Source: Calocera cornea HHB12733
Lineage: Eukaryota > Basidiomycota > Dacrymycetes > Dacrymycetales > Dacrymycetaceae
NCBI GenBank assembly: GCA_001632435.1
Contig: KV423970.1
Span: forward strand, 105,985-169,984
Length of the DNA: 64,000 nt
Reading direction: 5' to 3'
Of this stretch, positions 44,757 to 56,586 are shown in pieces. A program made the translations under genes and the position numbers. Position 1 is the stretch's first letter; each line of letters starts with the position of its first letter. The notes under the pieces are model-generated. The model saw only the letters and a program-made list of their open reading frames with translations, did no database searches and was not told the origin of the DNA.

Positions 44757-46924
44757 ATGGCACCCTCCCCCGCCACCGCCCACCCTCCCAGCTTCCCCCA
44801 CGCAGGCCCTCCCCTCCACCGCACCCGCACCCTCTCCATCGACACAATGCCCGACGAGACCGTCACCGCCGCCGAGCCGGGCGTGGCCACACCAAATGCC
44901 GAGCGCGACCTGGAGAAGGCAGACGAGGACGAGGCGGAGAAGCGCAACGAGGAGAACGACAAGGAGAGGGACCCGGACATGATCAGCTGGGACGGGCCGG
45001 ACGACCCGCTCAACCCGCAGAACTGGACCTTCGGAAAGAAGTGGGCCGCCATGGGCATCGTCAGTGTGTTCACCTTCATGAGGTCCGCAACCGCCGCTTC
45101 TCCCTTTCCTTTCCTCCAACATGCAGACAGACAGCGTGCTCACCCCCCGCAGCCCCCTCTCATCAAGCATGGTCGCCCCCGCGCTCCCCCAGATCGCGCG
45201 CGACCTGTCCATCACCGGCTCCCCAACCCTCATCTCCATGACCCTCTCCATCTTCGTCCTCGGCTTTGCGGTCGGCCCGCTGCTCCTGGGCCCGCTCAGC
45301 GAGATATATGGACGCGTGAGGGTGCTCCAGGCCGCGAATCTCTTCTTTTTGAGTGCGTGCACTTCTACCCCAATCCCCACTCGGCCCTCCGGCCGCTCGC
45401 TGCCCCAAGGGGCTGCGAATCCCAGTGCCGAGTGGGCGGTAGGGAGACAGGGTTGACAAAGTACCGGCGCTAACGCGTTCCATCCTGGCAGTATTCAACC
45501 TCGCGGGCGGCTTCGCGCAGACAAAGGGGCAGATGATGGCCTTCCGCTTCCTCTCGGGCTTCGGCGGCGGGGGCCCCATCGCGCTCGGCGGCGGCGTGCT
45601 AGGGGACATGTTCCTCCCCGAGCAGCGCGGGCTTGCGCAGGCACTCTTCTCCCTCGGCCCGCTCAGCGGGCCCGCGGTCGGGCCGATGATCTCGGGGTTC
45701 ATTGTGGAAAAGATTGACTGGAGGTGGATCTTCTGGATTACTACGATCGCCGATGGGATCGTCCAGGTGCGTTCGGCCCTGCTCTGCTCTGCGGCTGCTG
45801 CAGTGCAGCACGGCAGGCGGCTGACCGGAACCCCGCGCAGATCCTCGGCCTCTTCTTCCTACGCGAGACGTACGCGCCCAAGCTCCTGGGTGACAAAGTG
45901 CGCCGCCTGCGGCTCGAGACGGGCAACACCAAGCTGTACTCGATCTACGACCGTGAGGACCGGAGCATGCGCGCGATCGTCACGCGGGGGATGATCCGCC
46001 CCTTCGTCTTCCTCGGCACGGAGCCGCTCTGCCAGATCATCGGCACGTACATGGCCCTCATGTACGGCGTGCTGTACCTGCTGCTCACGACGTTTGCGAG
46101 CCTCTGGGTCGTCGACTACGGGGAGAGCAGCGGTATCTCCGGCCTGAACTACCTCGCCATCGGCGCGGGGTACACGGTGCGTCGCGTCGGCTCTTCGGCC
46201 GCTGGGAGTGTTCCTGACCGGAGTGCGGTTGGTTCGGTGCGAATTCTAGGCCGGGTCGCAGATCGGCGCCCGGATGATAGACGTCACGTACCGCCGGAGG
46301 AAAGCGAAGAACAACGGCGTGGGCTTGCCCGAGTTCCGGTGGGTCCTCCTCTCCCCTCTCCCCTCTCCCCCCTGCCCTCTCGCCGCGCCGCCCACCTCCG
46401 GCTCCGGATCTTCCGTCATCACCGCACCCCGGCAGTAGCTAACGCACCCACTCCCGCAGAATACCCATCATCCTCGTCTCCGCGCCCGTCTCCGTGCTCG
46501 GGCTCATCCTCTACGGCTGGTCAGCCCAGTTCAAGGTCTTCTGGTTCGTCCCCGACCTCGGCATCTTCATCTACGGCATGGGCACGCTCTCGGCCTGGCT
46601 GGCCATCCAGACGTACCTCGTCGACACATACACGCTGTACGCCGCCAGCGCCATCGCCGCCGCGGCGCTGTACCGGAGTTTGCTCGGGTTCGCTTTCCCA
46701 CTGTTCGCTAGTGAGTCTACCACACACTCTTCCGCGTGTACGCGAGTGCCTGACCGGCACCCGCAGATCAAATGTACGCCGCCATGGGGCAGGGATGGGC
46801 AAACACCATGCTGGCGTTCATCACGCTCATCATCGGCGTGCCCGCGCCGCTTATCTTCCTCAAGTACGGCCACACCCTCCGAGCACGGAGCCCAATGGCA
46901 CGCAAGTCGAAGATTATTCGTTAA
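44757..46924 (+). CDS. Major facilitator superfamily transporter, drug:H+ antiporter (DHA1) type
   Basis: Plasma-membrane exporter, substrate unknown. Coding exons are 44757-45082, 45153-45352, 45492-45766, 45841-46176, 46250-46338, 46460-46710 and 46767-46924 (544 residues). The cytosolic N-terminus ends in SWDGPDDPLNPQNW, a hallmark of fungal DHA1 proteins. Motif A appears as GPLSEIYGRVRV and antiporter motif C as LGPLSGPAVGPMISGF. ETYAPKLL follows helix 6. Twelve hydrophobic helices can be traced after splicing. The alternative ATG at 44847 would remove 30 residues of unconserved N-terminus. Confidence 0.88.
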
Positions 46925-47086
46925 CAAGGACTGTATCCAGTCGGGAAAACCTATGTAGCGTAGCATTCACATCACGATATACCTTTCGGTGCAATACTTA
47001 GGACAATCTTGAAGCTTCAACGCAGTTCGGGACATGGAGAGTGGTGGGTCAAAAGACAAATAAGGGGTATGGGGCATAGTCAGCGC

Positions 47087-49936
47087 TTATTTGAGAGCCT
47101 CCTTGAACCGGCTGAAGAGGCCGTGCTTCTCGCCGCTCTCCTCGCGACTCTTTCTCTTCTCCTTCCGAGTCAGCTTTGAGCTCCTCTTCGTGGAAGCAGG
47201 CGAGACGGGGGAGGCGGGGGACTCAGCACCGTCCCCGGCGTCAGCGTCGGCCGCCGAGGCTGCAGCCTCGGCATCAGCGGTGGGAGCAGCGGCTGCATCG
47301 GCGGCTGCGGCGCCAGTGCCCTCTTCAGGGTCCTCGTCGGCATCGACAAACGGCTCCTCGATCGTGTCGCCGTCATTGTCCACAGGCGCCGGCCCGGCGT
47401 CCGGCCCTGCGACCGGAGTAGGGGCCACCTGAGTAGTTCCCACGGTCGGGATGGCCTCTGCAGCCGGTGCAGCCTGCTGAGACTTGGCTGGCTCAGCCAC
47501 CGTCGCAACGCTCTCCGCTGGAACACCGGCCGTAGCACCGAGCACGTTCTGGGGCTCGTCACGGATTGGCGCGCCGAGGAACCCAGGGATGCTCGCAGAC
47601 TGCACGGCGGCCTGGGCAACCGGCGAGATCTGGGTTGACGTCTCCGTGGGTGCGGTCTCGCCGGTCGAGCCCCGCACCGACTGCGGCGGAGAGGTCTCAA
47701 ACGAAGCGCGCCCGCTGCCCGGAGGACCAGGGATGTAGTCGATCGCACCGGCAATGTTGAGCGGGGGTGGCGCAGTTGGGATGTAGCCCATCTTGGGCTG
47801 ACCGTCCGTCTTGGCGGTGGCGACAGCGGCCATGGAGCCGATCGCAGAGCCGTTCTCGCTCCTCCTGGCCGGCGTAGAAGGGGTAAGGGGCACTTCATCC
47901 CGAGCCGCCTGGGACGCAGGTGCAGGTTCGGGCTCATGTGCCCTGGGAGCCTCAACGGCCCGTGGAGCTGCGGCGGGCATGAGGTCCTCGCCGATGGACG
48001 GCCCTTGCCTCGGCACGCGGCCCTCAGGCGCCTTCTCCTGTCTGCGGGACATGCGGCGCTTGAGGTCATTCGTCTCCGAAATCGGACCATCGTCCGCGAC
48101 TGGGTCTTGCGTCGGGCCATAGCTAGCAGCGCTTGGGGAGGCGACTTGGGGTGCGTGGTACGTGCCCGACGTCTCTCCCGGATTATAGTCGTGCGGCAGG
48201 GGAGGCTGCTTCTTTTCCAGCTGCGCAGCGCAGGAAAAGGGTATCGCATTAGACCGGGAATCAATACATGACAGGCTTGGACTTTTCACGCACAGGGTAG
48301 CCGTTGGGACCCATGGTCAGCGCCATCTCCTTCGCTGGTGCGGTGTAGGCCGGCGCGGCATCGGCATCGTCGCCCTCTTGCCCGTACGCGATGGCTTCGG
48401 CGCCGTCCTGCTGGGCGACGTACTGCTCCTCCTCCATTTCATCGTCTTCGTCCTCGATGGACGACCCGCCTTGCTCTTCCTCTTCGTCCTCGCTGAGGTA
48501 GCCAGCAGCACGCACGGCAGCCTCGATCGGGCCGTGCCGCTCGATCGCCTCACTCGCGACGAGGTAACGAGCGGCAAGCATGCGGATGTCGTTCCACCAC
48601 TCCATCATCTCCTCGTGGCTGCGCGCACGGAAGGTGTAGGCAATCTCATTCTTGCCGATGTGGAACTTGCCCGCGCCGGGCACGCTGTCCTTGCGACTCT
48701 CGATGTGGAACTTGTGGCTCCTGTCCGTGCGCGCACTGGACGGCGGACCGAGTGTGCACGCGGGGAGGAACAGGCTGAACCCCGGGTGGGTGTGCGTGCG
48801 CGGGTCAGACGACCCGTACTCGTGCAGGTAACCTGCAGGTGTGAGGACAAAGTAGCCCTCGCCGTAGCTACGCGTGAAGCGCCTCTTGCGCTCGAGCATA
48901 CCGACATGAACGGGGATGACACTAGGGTCATCCTTGCCCGGGTACTCGATATGCTCGGTGTCGCGGAGCGGAGTGTCGGGATCGAGGAGATGGTCGGATC
49001 GACCGGCGAAGGCGACCCACTCTCTTGTAGGAGGGACACTGCCCATCGCCACCGCAAGGGCACGCCAGGTGTCTTGGACATCGGAAATCATGCGCGTTTG
49101 CCACTCGTCGAAGGTGGTCCAGGCAGACTGGATCGACCGCACGATGCCTTCCTCAAAGTTTGCAGAGTTGTGTTGCATGAGGATGATCGACTTTTGCAGA
49201 GCGTTCTCCTCGTACACCTGATTAAATGATCAGAAACTGCTTGTCTCAGATGAGCTGCACTGCATACCTGCTTCATCAGTTGCCTGGAAACCAAGACGTT
49301 CGCGCAGTACGGGTCTTCCCTGGCCATCACGCCCATCGGAGAGTTCTTCATGACGTTGATCGCCTTGGCGAGATCGGTGATGGTCCGTGTCGAAAACTCA
49401 CGCTCCCTGGCGACATTTGCGGCAAGCTTCCCGGTGTCGTTCATGACGTTCTTTATATGCGCCTTGATCTCCGCCTTGAGCTTCTGGAGATGCTGGACAA
49501 TGGACCCCTCGACGGTCTTTGCAAAGTTGGCATGGTGGTCCGCGTTCAGCCTCGTCTTGTCGCGAATGCTGTAGAAGACGTCCTGCATGCCGCCCTCGCC
49601 GAGGAACTGGTTACCGGCCCGGAACGGTACCTGGATGACACCGCCGAGCTTGGTGAGCTCGCGCGCGGTATTGTTCTCGATGTCCGCGACGCCCTCAAAG
49701 TAGGCGATGAGCATCTTGACGATCGCCTTCCATGCTGTCTGGCTGTCAGCCACGCGCTACCAGCCGCCTTTGTAGAAGGACGTACCCTGAAAGCGCTCGA
49801 TGAGGATGTCGCTCGGCTTGAGGTCGTTGGTCGCGATGTTGCGCTTGATGAGCGTCTGTGCACGGGAGACGGTCGACCCGGGCCGCTTGGAGACGGAGGT
49901 GTGGCGGGAGGCGGTCTCGTCGCCCTGGAGCGACAT
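47087..49936 (-). CDS. SLM1: Slm1/Slm2-like PH-domain protein
   Basis: PI(4,5)P2-binding eisosome/TORC2 adaptor. Coding exons (minus) are 49936-49786, 49734-49268, 49217-48294 and 48220-47087 (about 891 residues). An F-BAR-like helical region begins DILIERFQAWKAIVKMLIAYFEGVADIENNTARELTK. The PH domain follows (GMLERKRRFTRSYGEGYFVLTPAGYLHEY to ARSHEEMMEWWNDIRMLAARYL), then an acidic segment and a long disordered Ala/Pro-rich tail ending KHGLFSRFKEALK. The donor of intron 3 is uncertain: GTGCGT at 48293 (73-nt intron) or GTCATG at 48272 (52 nt, seven residues longer). Without that splice the frame stops at 48261. The convergent MFS gene ends 162 bp away. Confidence 0.85.
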
Positions 49937-50538
49937 GGTGGGATGTGTTGACTAGGGAGAAGGGGGGCAGACAGGAGCGTGTATGCGTGCGAGCGATCGG
50001 GTGTGTTGGGGTTGAACTACACAAGCAAGAGGAAGGAAAGGGAAGAGAGCAGAGAGCAGAGACCCGGCCGCAGTGCAAGCGGCTCGATGTGTCTGTCTTG
50101 TTTCGCGCGCCGTTCGTTTCGTTCCTTGGCTCGCTCGAACGAACGATCGTAGGGGATCCAATGCACCAATCGAAGCGGCGCGCGCGGGGCGGGACCAAAC
50201 GCGAAACGGCGCCTGACGTCATCCAGCCACGCTCACATGCGCAAGCCACGCCATGACACGCTTGTACTCCCGCAGTCACGTCCACGCGCTCACCAGGCGG
50301 GCAATTCACTAGTGTGCCACCGTGGTCATCCTGAGCGGGGGCCCGCTGACCGACGACGAGAGGATGGTGATGATGGTATAGGCGCCCGAGGGTACTTGAG
50401 CCGCCCATCAGCGCGGGGCGATCGGGAGCGCACCCCGCACACCTCAGCAGCGCTGCGTCAATTGCAACTCAACTCCTCACTCCGAGTCCCCGCATTCCCG
50501 CCACGGCGACCCATCCCACCCGTGCTATATCGCTGCCA
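49937..50538. other. Divergent promoter region, SLM1-like gene and the 57-residue ORF
   Basis: 602 bp. Contains a GAACGAACGAAC-like short repeat near 50135-50150 and C/T-rich leader DNA close to the ORF start. No further gene supported. Confidence 0.45.
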
Positions 50539-50712
50539 ATGTCAGACAAGCCTACTATCTCCTTGGGCAACCTCATCCCTCCGAACGGATTGGGCGAGAA
50601 GCCCGCCGAGCCTGTGCCCACGCCTGCGGAGAAGGATCCGAAGATGTCGACCAAGGTGAATGGGGATGCGGTCGATGAGAAGCTGGAGGAGATCCGCGAG
50701 GAGGGGCAATGA
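50539..50712 (+). CDS. Small acidic protein of 57 residues, hypothetical
   Basis: Starts MSDKPTISLGNLIPPNGLGE and ends KLEEIREEGQ, without introns. The preceding leader resembles those of other genes in the window, and a plausible 3'UTR intron (from about 50717) follows the stop. The protein has no membrane segment or recognised motif; Pro/Glu/Lys content suggests disorder. The opposite strand is open too, so coding status is a judgement call. No function proposed. Confidence 0.45.
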   Translation: MSDKPTISLGNLIPPNGLGEKPAEPVPTPAEKDPKMSTKVNGDAVDEKLEEIREEGQ

Positions 50713-50990
50713 TCAGGTGCGTTTGCCTCTTTCCCGCTGGTATGCCCCTGGCTGATGCTAGGCAGAAATGTTGTTGTATGCGTAGCAGGAAGCAATGTAA
50801 CAGCCCTTGGACGGCAATGACACTTTGGTTAACTTGTGATAATCATCATTCATTAAGGTCATGAACAGCCTTACAACAACTGGTACAGTTGGACCCGGAC
50901 TACAGGAAATCAAAAACCGGAGGGTGGATGAAAAAGAGTGTGCATCTAGAGAGTGGTACCGGCCCAACAACCCCATCAGCGCCCACCCGC

Positions 50991-53085
50991 TCAGGGGTGG
51001 TATCGCCCGCCCTGAGACACCCACACGCCGACGATAGAGCTGATGAAGCAGATGACTGGAAGCGGCGTTAGCCACGGAAGACGTCGGAAAATCGGAAAAG
51101 GGGACGTACTAAGGAGGACACCGAGCTCTCGGCTTCGCGGGTTGCGCTTCCGTAGGCTCTCGTGCACGTCGGGCGGAGGGACGGGTGAACGTTGCTTCGG
51201 TCCACGCTGCTGGCGCGAGACTTGGATCGCCTCGCGATAGCATTGCACCATTGCCTCCATCGCGTCGTGCCATGTGCGGCCCTTGACACCCTCAGTGCAC
51301 GCCCGGCGGGACATTTCAGCCCGCTTCCTGGGGTCCGTCACCAGCTGCTTGAGAAGGGATGCGTAGACCGTCGTTGATTCGGTAAAGGCGGCGGATGTCG
51401 GACGAGTCAGGAGTGTGCGCCATTCCGGCGCGGCTTGCGGCTCCTTGGAGGACAGCTTGGACGGGGCGGAAGGCATGGGAAGGAGCAGACCGGTGCGCTC
51501 GTTCACGACCAGATCACGCGTGCCCTCAGCATCCAGGCCGACGACAGGCAGGCCAGAGGCGAGAGCCTCCAGGACAACCTGGCCAAAAGTCTCCGTGAAG
51601 GACGGGAATCTAGATGTATGCATGAGATACAGCACGGATTAGGCCGGTCAGATCGACTCACGCAAATAGGTCAGCGCTCGCGTAGCACTCCGCAAGCTTC
51701 ACGCCCGTGACATGGCCCATGAACACCGCATCGATCCCGAGCCGCTTGCATTCCTCCTCTAGGGGCAGGCGAGCGGGGCCGTCGCCAACGAGTACCAGAA
51801 TAGGCTTGGCATCTTGAGACGAAAGTGATTCAAGCATAAGACCGAAAGAACGAATGAGAAGAAGTAGGTTCTTCTCCCAAGAACTGTGAATTTCTCAGCA
51901 AAGCTCCACAAGAAGGTACATGCATATACGTACACTCTGCCGACATAGAGCACCACCGGGGTATCGTTGCGCCTGGGTAGGACCCCGACGGGGAGCAGAT
52001 CAGGCGATGGCGGTGGGGTGAGCATGGCAGCTGCCGGGTCGAGATGTACCAGTGGGGCGGTAGCCTGCGTCTTCTTGGCCGATGGCTGGACACCCCAGCT
52101 CTCGCGCAGCCTCTCGGACCGTCGATAAGGGTTGAACAGGTCCTGATCGACACCGCGCTGCCATAAGCGGACGTTCTTGAATCCCTGACCTTCCAGCATC
52201 GCGGCGGTGGACGGGGACGGGCAGGCGGTCAGCAGGCATTTTGCATGCAGCCAGCGGGTGAGGTTCCACATGATGGGCTCGAGCCAGGCCAGTCCGAACA
52301 GAGTCGCGTACGTCGGGAGGTTGGTGTGATAGCTCGCCACAACAGGCGCACCACCGAGCCCAGTGCCTAGACTCGCCAACCCAGCATCTTCGCCAGACCA
52401 GTCACTTCCGCACCAGCCCACCTCCATGGCCATCAGCACCTGCGCACCCAGCCAGATAGGGTCCACGACGTGTACAACGTCCGGGTTCTGGACCATGGAA
52501 GTTAGTTATTTCGAATCGCCGAGTAGAAGACGGGCATCGCCTACAATCTTGGATATCGTGCTGAGGAAGAAAGGGCGCAGGAAGTTGAGCTTCAGCCCAG
52601 GGTATACGACAAGGGGTATGCCGGCGGTGCCGATCAGAGGATGGGTTTCGTAATGTGACTGGTTGGCGTGGTGAGATACTTGCAGGTGGAGGGCCGAAGC
52701 CCGTCAATGACAGCTCACCATTCCACTTTTGGGACCGAGGACGACGGCCTCATGCCCCTGCTCCTTGAGGTGAGCGAGTAGCCTGGCCAGAGTCCTAGTT
52801 ACGCCGTCGACCTGAAGGCAGAATGTGATAAGTGGGAGCAGATCATGCACCCTTCAGGCAATGCTGTACCTTTGGCATTAAATTCTCTAATATGCAGACG
52901 GGCTCAGTAAGCACACAAACTGGCAAGGAAAGACACAACGCACCCGTGACGATGGCAATCCTGAGCTTTCCGTTTGCGAGCCTCTCGGACTCTGCCTGCT
53001 CGTATGCCAGCTGTCTCTGCCGCCTGACCTCGCGCTCGGCATTATCAAAGTGCTCTGGGTCGAAGATGGGCGTGGTGCGAGACAT
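50991..53085 (-). CDS. GT4 glycosyltransferase, SQD2-like
   Basis: Retaining glycosyltransferase of the family that contains plant sulfoquinovosyltransferase SQD2. Coding exons (minus) are 53085-52944, 52886-52870, 52811-52719, 52658-52545, 52487-51934, 51883-51662 and 51609-50991 (586 residues). Family blocks in order: [20 protein letters not shown] (across the 17-nt exon 2), [61 protein letters not shown], and the donor site [25 protein letters not shown]-terminal hydrophobic segment ([16 protein letters not shown]) probably anchors it to the ER or Golgi. Whether the fungal enzyme uses UDP-sulfoquinovose or another sugar cannot be told from sequence. Confidence 0.85.
52870..52886 (-). other. 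17-nt microexon of the GT4 gene
   Basis: Exon 2 spells residues ENLMPK together with one flanking base. It is required to complete the conserved TENLMPKVDGVT loop; skipping it would break the frame (17 is not a multiple of 3). Flanking introns are 57 and 58 nt. Confidence 0.75.
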
Positions 53086-53840
53086 GGGTGCTTCTGTCCG
53101 GTGGTCGGGGTATGTCGGCAGTGTGTGTGCTGGTGCAAGATCCGGGGGAGAGTATAAGAGGTGGGTGCGAAAGGGGGCGGTGGGGCCAGCAGGACAGGAG
53201 GATGATGGCGAGCGGAAGAAAGAGGGGGAGGGAGACGAGGGAGACAACCGCGGATTGGGGTGCGGCGGGTACTTGAGTGCAGATGAGGCGGGTAGCTTTG
53301 CAACCCCCTGGCCGCCTGTGCCTCGTGTACAGTAGTTGTTATTCTGAAGCACTGGTGCGCTTTCAAAGGGCGGTGAGGTGCGAGCGTACGATGGACGGCG
53401 TGTTTCCGATGGGATAATCGCCAGTGTGCCAAATGGGCCAGAAGCGCGTCCGGCCGCAGGGAGCACCGGCGTTGGGGACAGCGGGTGGCGCGGTGCCCCA
53501 TCCAGCCAATCACACCCCGCACAGACTGCATGCGCACCGCCAAGCACCGCCACACCGGCGAACGTGCCTGTTCCCCCGAACCGAGCGCCCGTCGGAACCG
53601 CGCTGCAACCACCTCCTCACCATAACCGCCCATCGCACGTGTAGGGTCTCCGACCCCTAATCTCCCTCCTCTCATCACAATTCATTCCCACACTCCAGGG
53701 TTCACAACTTTTGGGCAGTCGTGCGCACGCATCCCATGTGGTGTATCTCATTCCAGGTTTATCACAAGCATTACAGGTCCGACATTGACGTAGATCATCA
53801 AACTTCCTCAGGGTACGTGCGCTCGTCAAAGAATGCCCAC
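53086..53840. other. Region between the GT4 start and the TMLH stop
   Basis: 755 bp. Holds the GT4 promoter and the 3' flank of the dioxygenase gene. The open frames on both strands overlap and match nothing. No repeat seen. Confidence 0.45.
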
Positions 53841-55730
53841 TTAGAGCCCAGGCGCCCACACATCCCGCTTGCGCGCTGTCAGCAGCTCATCACCCTGCAC
53901 ATTCTCCGCGAGCGCGCGCAGCCTCGCCATGAAGTCATCCTTGCCAATATACGCGCCACACATCTGCCGGCGGCCTGTGAATTCAGCTCGCCCGTGCAGG
54001 ACGCGCTGATTGTCGATGGCGACAACAGTCCCGGGCTGCAGCTTCACCCAGTATTCGGCAGCTTCATCCGTCAGGCAAGCATTCCAGTCCCGGATCGCCT
54101 GGTACCTATAATCCGGTCAGGAAACGCCATTGATGGACATGACTAAGACGACACTTGCCATTGCTCCATCAAATCAGGGTGCACCGCGTTCATCGCGCTT
54201 CGATCATTGTTGTTCCACCGGACATGCCGGACCTCGCCGGTACGATGGTCAAGTGACAACACGGGGTATCCGGAAGGAGGATCCGGCCTGTAAAAGGTGT
54301 CGTCGTCGCCAGCTGCATGACAAGGTATCGGGATCTGAGAGAGCAGCTCAAAGCTCGATGGGTGTCGCGCTTTGAGCTCTTGTGCCGCGTAGAACCCATC
54401 GACGAGAAGACTTTCGCCGCCTTCTCCGCCGCTGTGTTCTAATAGGTGAAATAGTTGTAGACCGGCTGGATCCGTCTGAGGGCAGGTGTCAATACCGATC
54501 GCACGGAATTTGATCCAGAACCCACAAAGTATGTGTTATCGGTATGTGCAGGTAAAGCAATATTCGTGTAGGCGGTGTCGCCATGTGCGAGGTCTGATGT
54601 AAAGCTCCACAACTTTCCATCTGCGGAGATAATCAGTGATTATCGGAAGAACGCGGAACACCGGACACAGACACTGTGTCTCTCTGATGAACGCTATCCG
54701 GAGGGAAAGCGCTTCGGTGGAGGCCATGTCCGGCGGAACGCCTCGAACGAAGCAGAAGCCGAACTTCTTCTGTGGAGGTTGTTAGCGTGAATGGGCGTTC
54801 CAAGATGGACAACATACGATCTTCGCCAACCATTGGTGGACGGCCGTCTCCGAGCTCATGACGTCCTCGAATCTCATCTGAGGGGGATGGCCACGAAAGC
54901 TGTAGTTGTTCCATATGTATGGTCTGCCAAGAGGTCAGACCCTAACATGGAGCATGACAGGAACGGGCATACTTTTGCCAGTCTGGTTCAGACGGCGATT
55001 GTGGGTCGTAAGCGTTGTCTTTGAGCCAGCTCCATGGATATTCGGATGTGTGTGTGCTCTCCCCGGACGACCCTGTGCGTCGGATCAAATCGGTTGGTCA
55101 GGGACAAGCGTGCCGGTCGAATAGACACTCACATGTAATGCGGAGGTTGTGCTTTGTCGCTTCAACAGTCCGGGGCTTGATGTCACGCGGGATCTGCATT
55201 GCGCATGCGCGCGCGGAGCATGAGCATGCGCCTTCCCGAACTCCGCCACATCGGGCGCGGAGATTGAATTGCGCAATAGACTTACGGAGAAGGTGTCGAG
55301 CATTCGCTGTTTCGTCACAGGGTGGAAACACTCCGGGCACCTGCAATGGTCGCGTAGCCAGATATGATGGCTGACAAGTGTTAGACGGGTTGCACATTGG
55401 GGGTTGACGTGGGGAAGAGGGGACTTACAATCGGCTCTGTTGGTCGTGCGACCACCGCACCGCAACGCGTCTATCGTCCGCATCGGCGCGCGGGGCCTCG
55501 GGCTCCTGCGGGGGTTCGTTCCGCCAGGGTGAGCTGGCGCGCGGGACCTTGGCCAGGGCAGCAGCCGCAACCATTGTGCGTCGTCCGAGGGCAGGTTGAT
55601 GGCGCGCTGCTGGGCGGGAGACCGCGGACGCGCGTTTACCCCACATGTCCAATGAAGGCAAGTGCCCGATAGGGGAAGCGGTAAAGCTCCTGCTATATGA
55701 GCTACCCACGGAAGCTAAGACCGGACGCAT
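53841..55730 (-). CDS. TMLHE: Trimethyllysine dioxygenase (carnitine biosynthesis)
   Basis: Fe(II)/2-oxoglutarate enzyme that hydroxylates N6-trimethyllysine in the first step of carnitine synthesis, in mitochondria. Coding exons (minus) are 55730-55429, 55370-55286, 55193-55133, 55072-54973, 54923-54818, 54769-54673, 54620-54526, 54475-54159 and 54105-53841 (475 residues). The Arg/Ala/Ser-rich N-terminus fits a presequence. The zinc-site domain reads IWLRDHCRCPECFHPVTKQR. The catalytic core has KKFGFCFVRGVP, IRETQYGKLWSFTSD, the iron ligands H-x-D in PAHTDNTYF, and the distal His in NQRVLHGRAEFTGRRQMCG. The last intron uses a GC donor (GCAAGT at 54158). gamma-Butyrobetaine dioxygenase is the alternative; the FCFVRGVP/HTDNTYF set favours TMLH. 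Confidence 0.88.
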
Positions 55731-56586
55731 AGTGAGACAGTGTGGGGTGAGGTAGCCGGGGCGTCGTGAAACCTAGAGCCTAGGCAAGCAAAAGGCGAAG
55801 TCCTGAGGAGGGCATTGCCTGGCCGACACGTCCTTTAAATATGGACGGATAAGGGCGGGGTTGGAGGGGGGTCGCGGCGGGCTGGAAGGGCCCGGAGCAT
55901 AGGTTTGTGTCGGAGGCCGAAGACGGCGTGTGACATCATGTCTTGTTGATAGTGCCCCGGCGAGGACAGGCTAGCAGGGCAGGGTCGGGAGGAGCGGGAT
56001 GGGGGTGTGGACGAGGGCACGAGATCTCAATTGAGAGGGAAGAAACGGGTGTGGACGAGTGTGTACGGCGTGAGGAGCATGTTTACAGCGCAAGGGTGTT
56101 GTGCTGGTTATTGTTGAATTGGGCCGAGTTGGGGGATGAATGCATATTCCAAGTCCGCTTCGTCGCTCGAAACTCAGCTGGAGGAGAAAAGGAACGCGGC
56201 CGGGGGGGGGGAAGGGATGGGTTGTGGTTCTGCATTCAACACGACCTTCCCCGCCGTCTGGATTTGCCTGTTCTCGGGGCCAGACCCTCCTTCGTCCAGC
56301 GTGTTCCCGCCGCGCTGGTACCTGACTGATCCCGCGGGCGGGTCGTTCCTCCAGCTTCTTGGGTCTCCGAGGGCCGACCGCTCAGGGTCTCCCCTCGCGC
56401 TTCCGCTTTCGGCTTTTCGGGGGTCTGACGCTTTGCGACTCGGTCCCGCCCGCACCCCGCGCCACTCGTGATGCCTTGGCCGCTGTGAATTTTTGGCGGG
56501 TCAAGCGCGACCGCTCTCTAGGGACCGATTTTGACCAGCCTGACTCGGTCCTCTTCACTCACTCTCCTCCTTTCTGAACAACCACC
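55731..56586. promoter_or_regulatory. Divergent promoter of TMLHE and ILV5
   Basis: 856 bp between two genes for mitochondrial enzymes. Shows a run of G at about 56201-56209 and a C/T-rich leader before ILV5. No gene supported. Confidence 0.5.
56541..56546 (+). promoter_or_regulatory. TGACTC site upstream of ILV5 (possible Gcn4/Cpc1 site)
   Basis: TGACTC lies 41 bp before the ILV5 start. Gcn4/Cpc1-type bZIP proteins use this core to induce amino-acid genes. A hexamer this short can occur by chance, and the site may be inside the transcribed leader. Confidence 0.3.

Noticed and set aside
48378..49229. 283-codon plus frame opposite the PH domain of the SLM1-like gene
   Set aside because: Antisense of conserved PH-domain codons; no features of its own.
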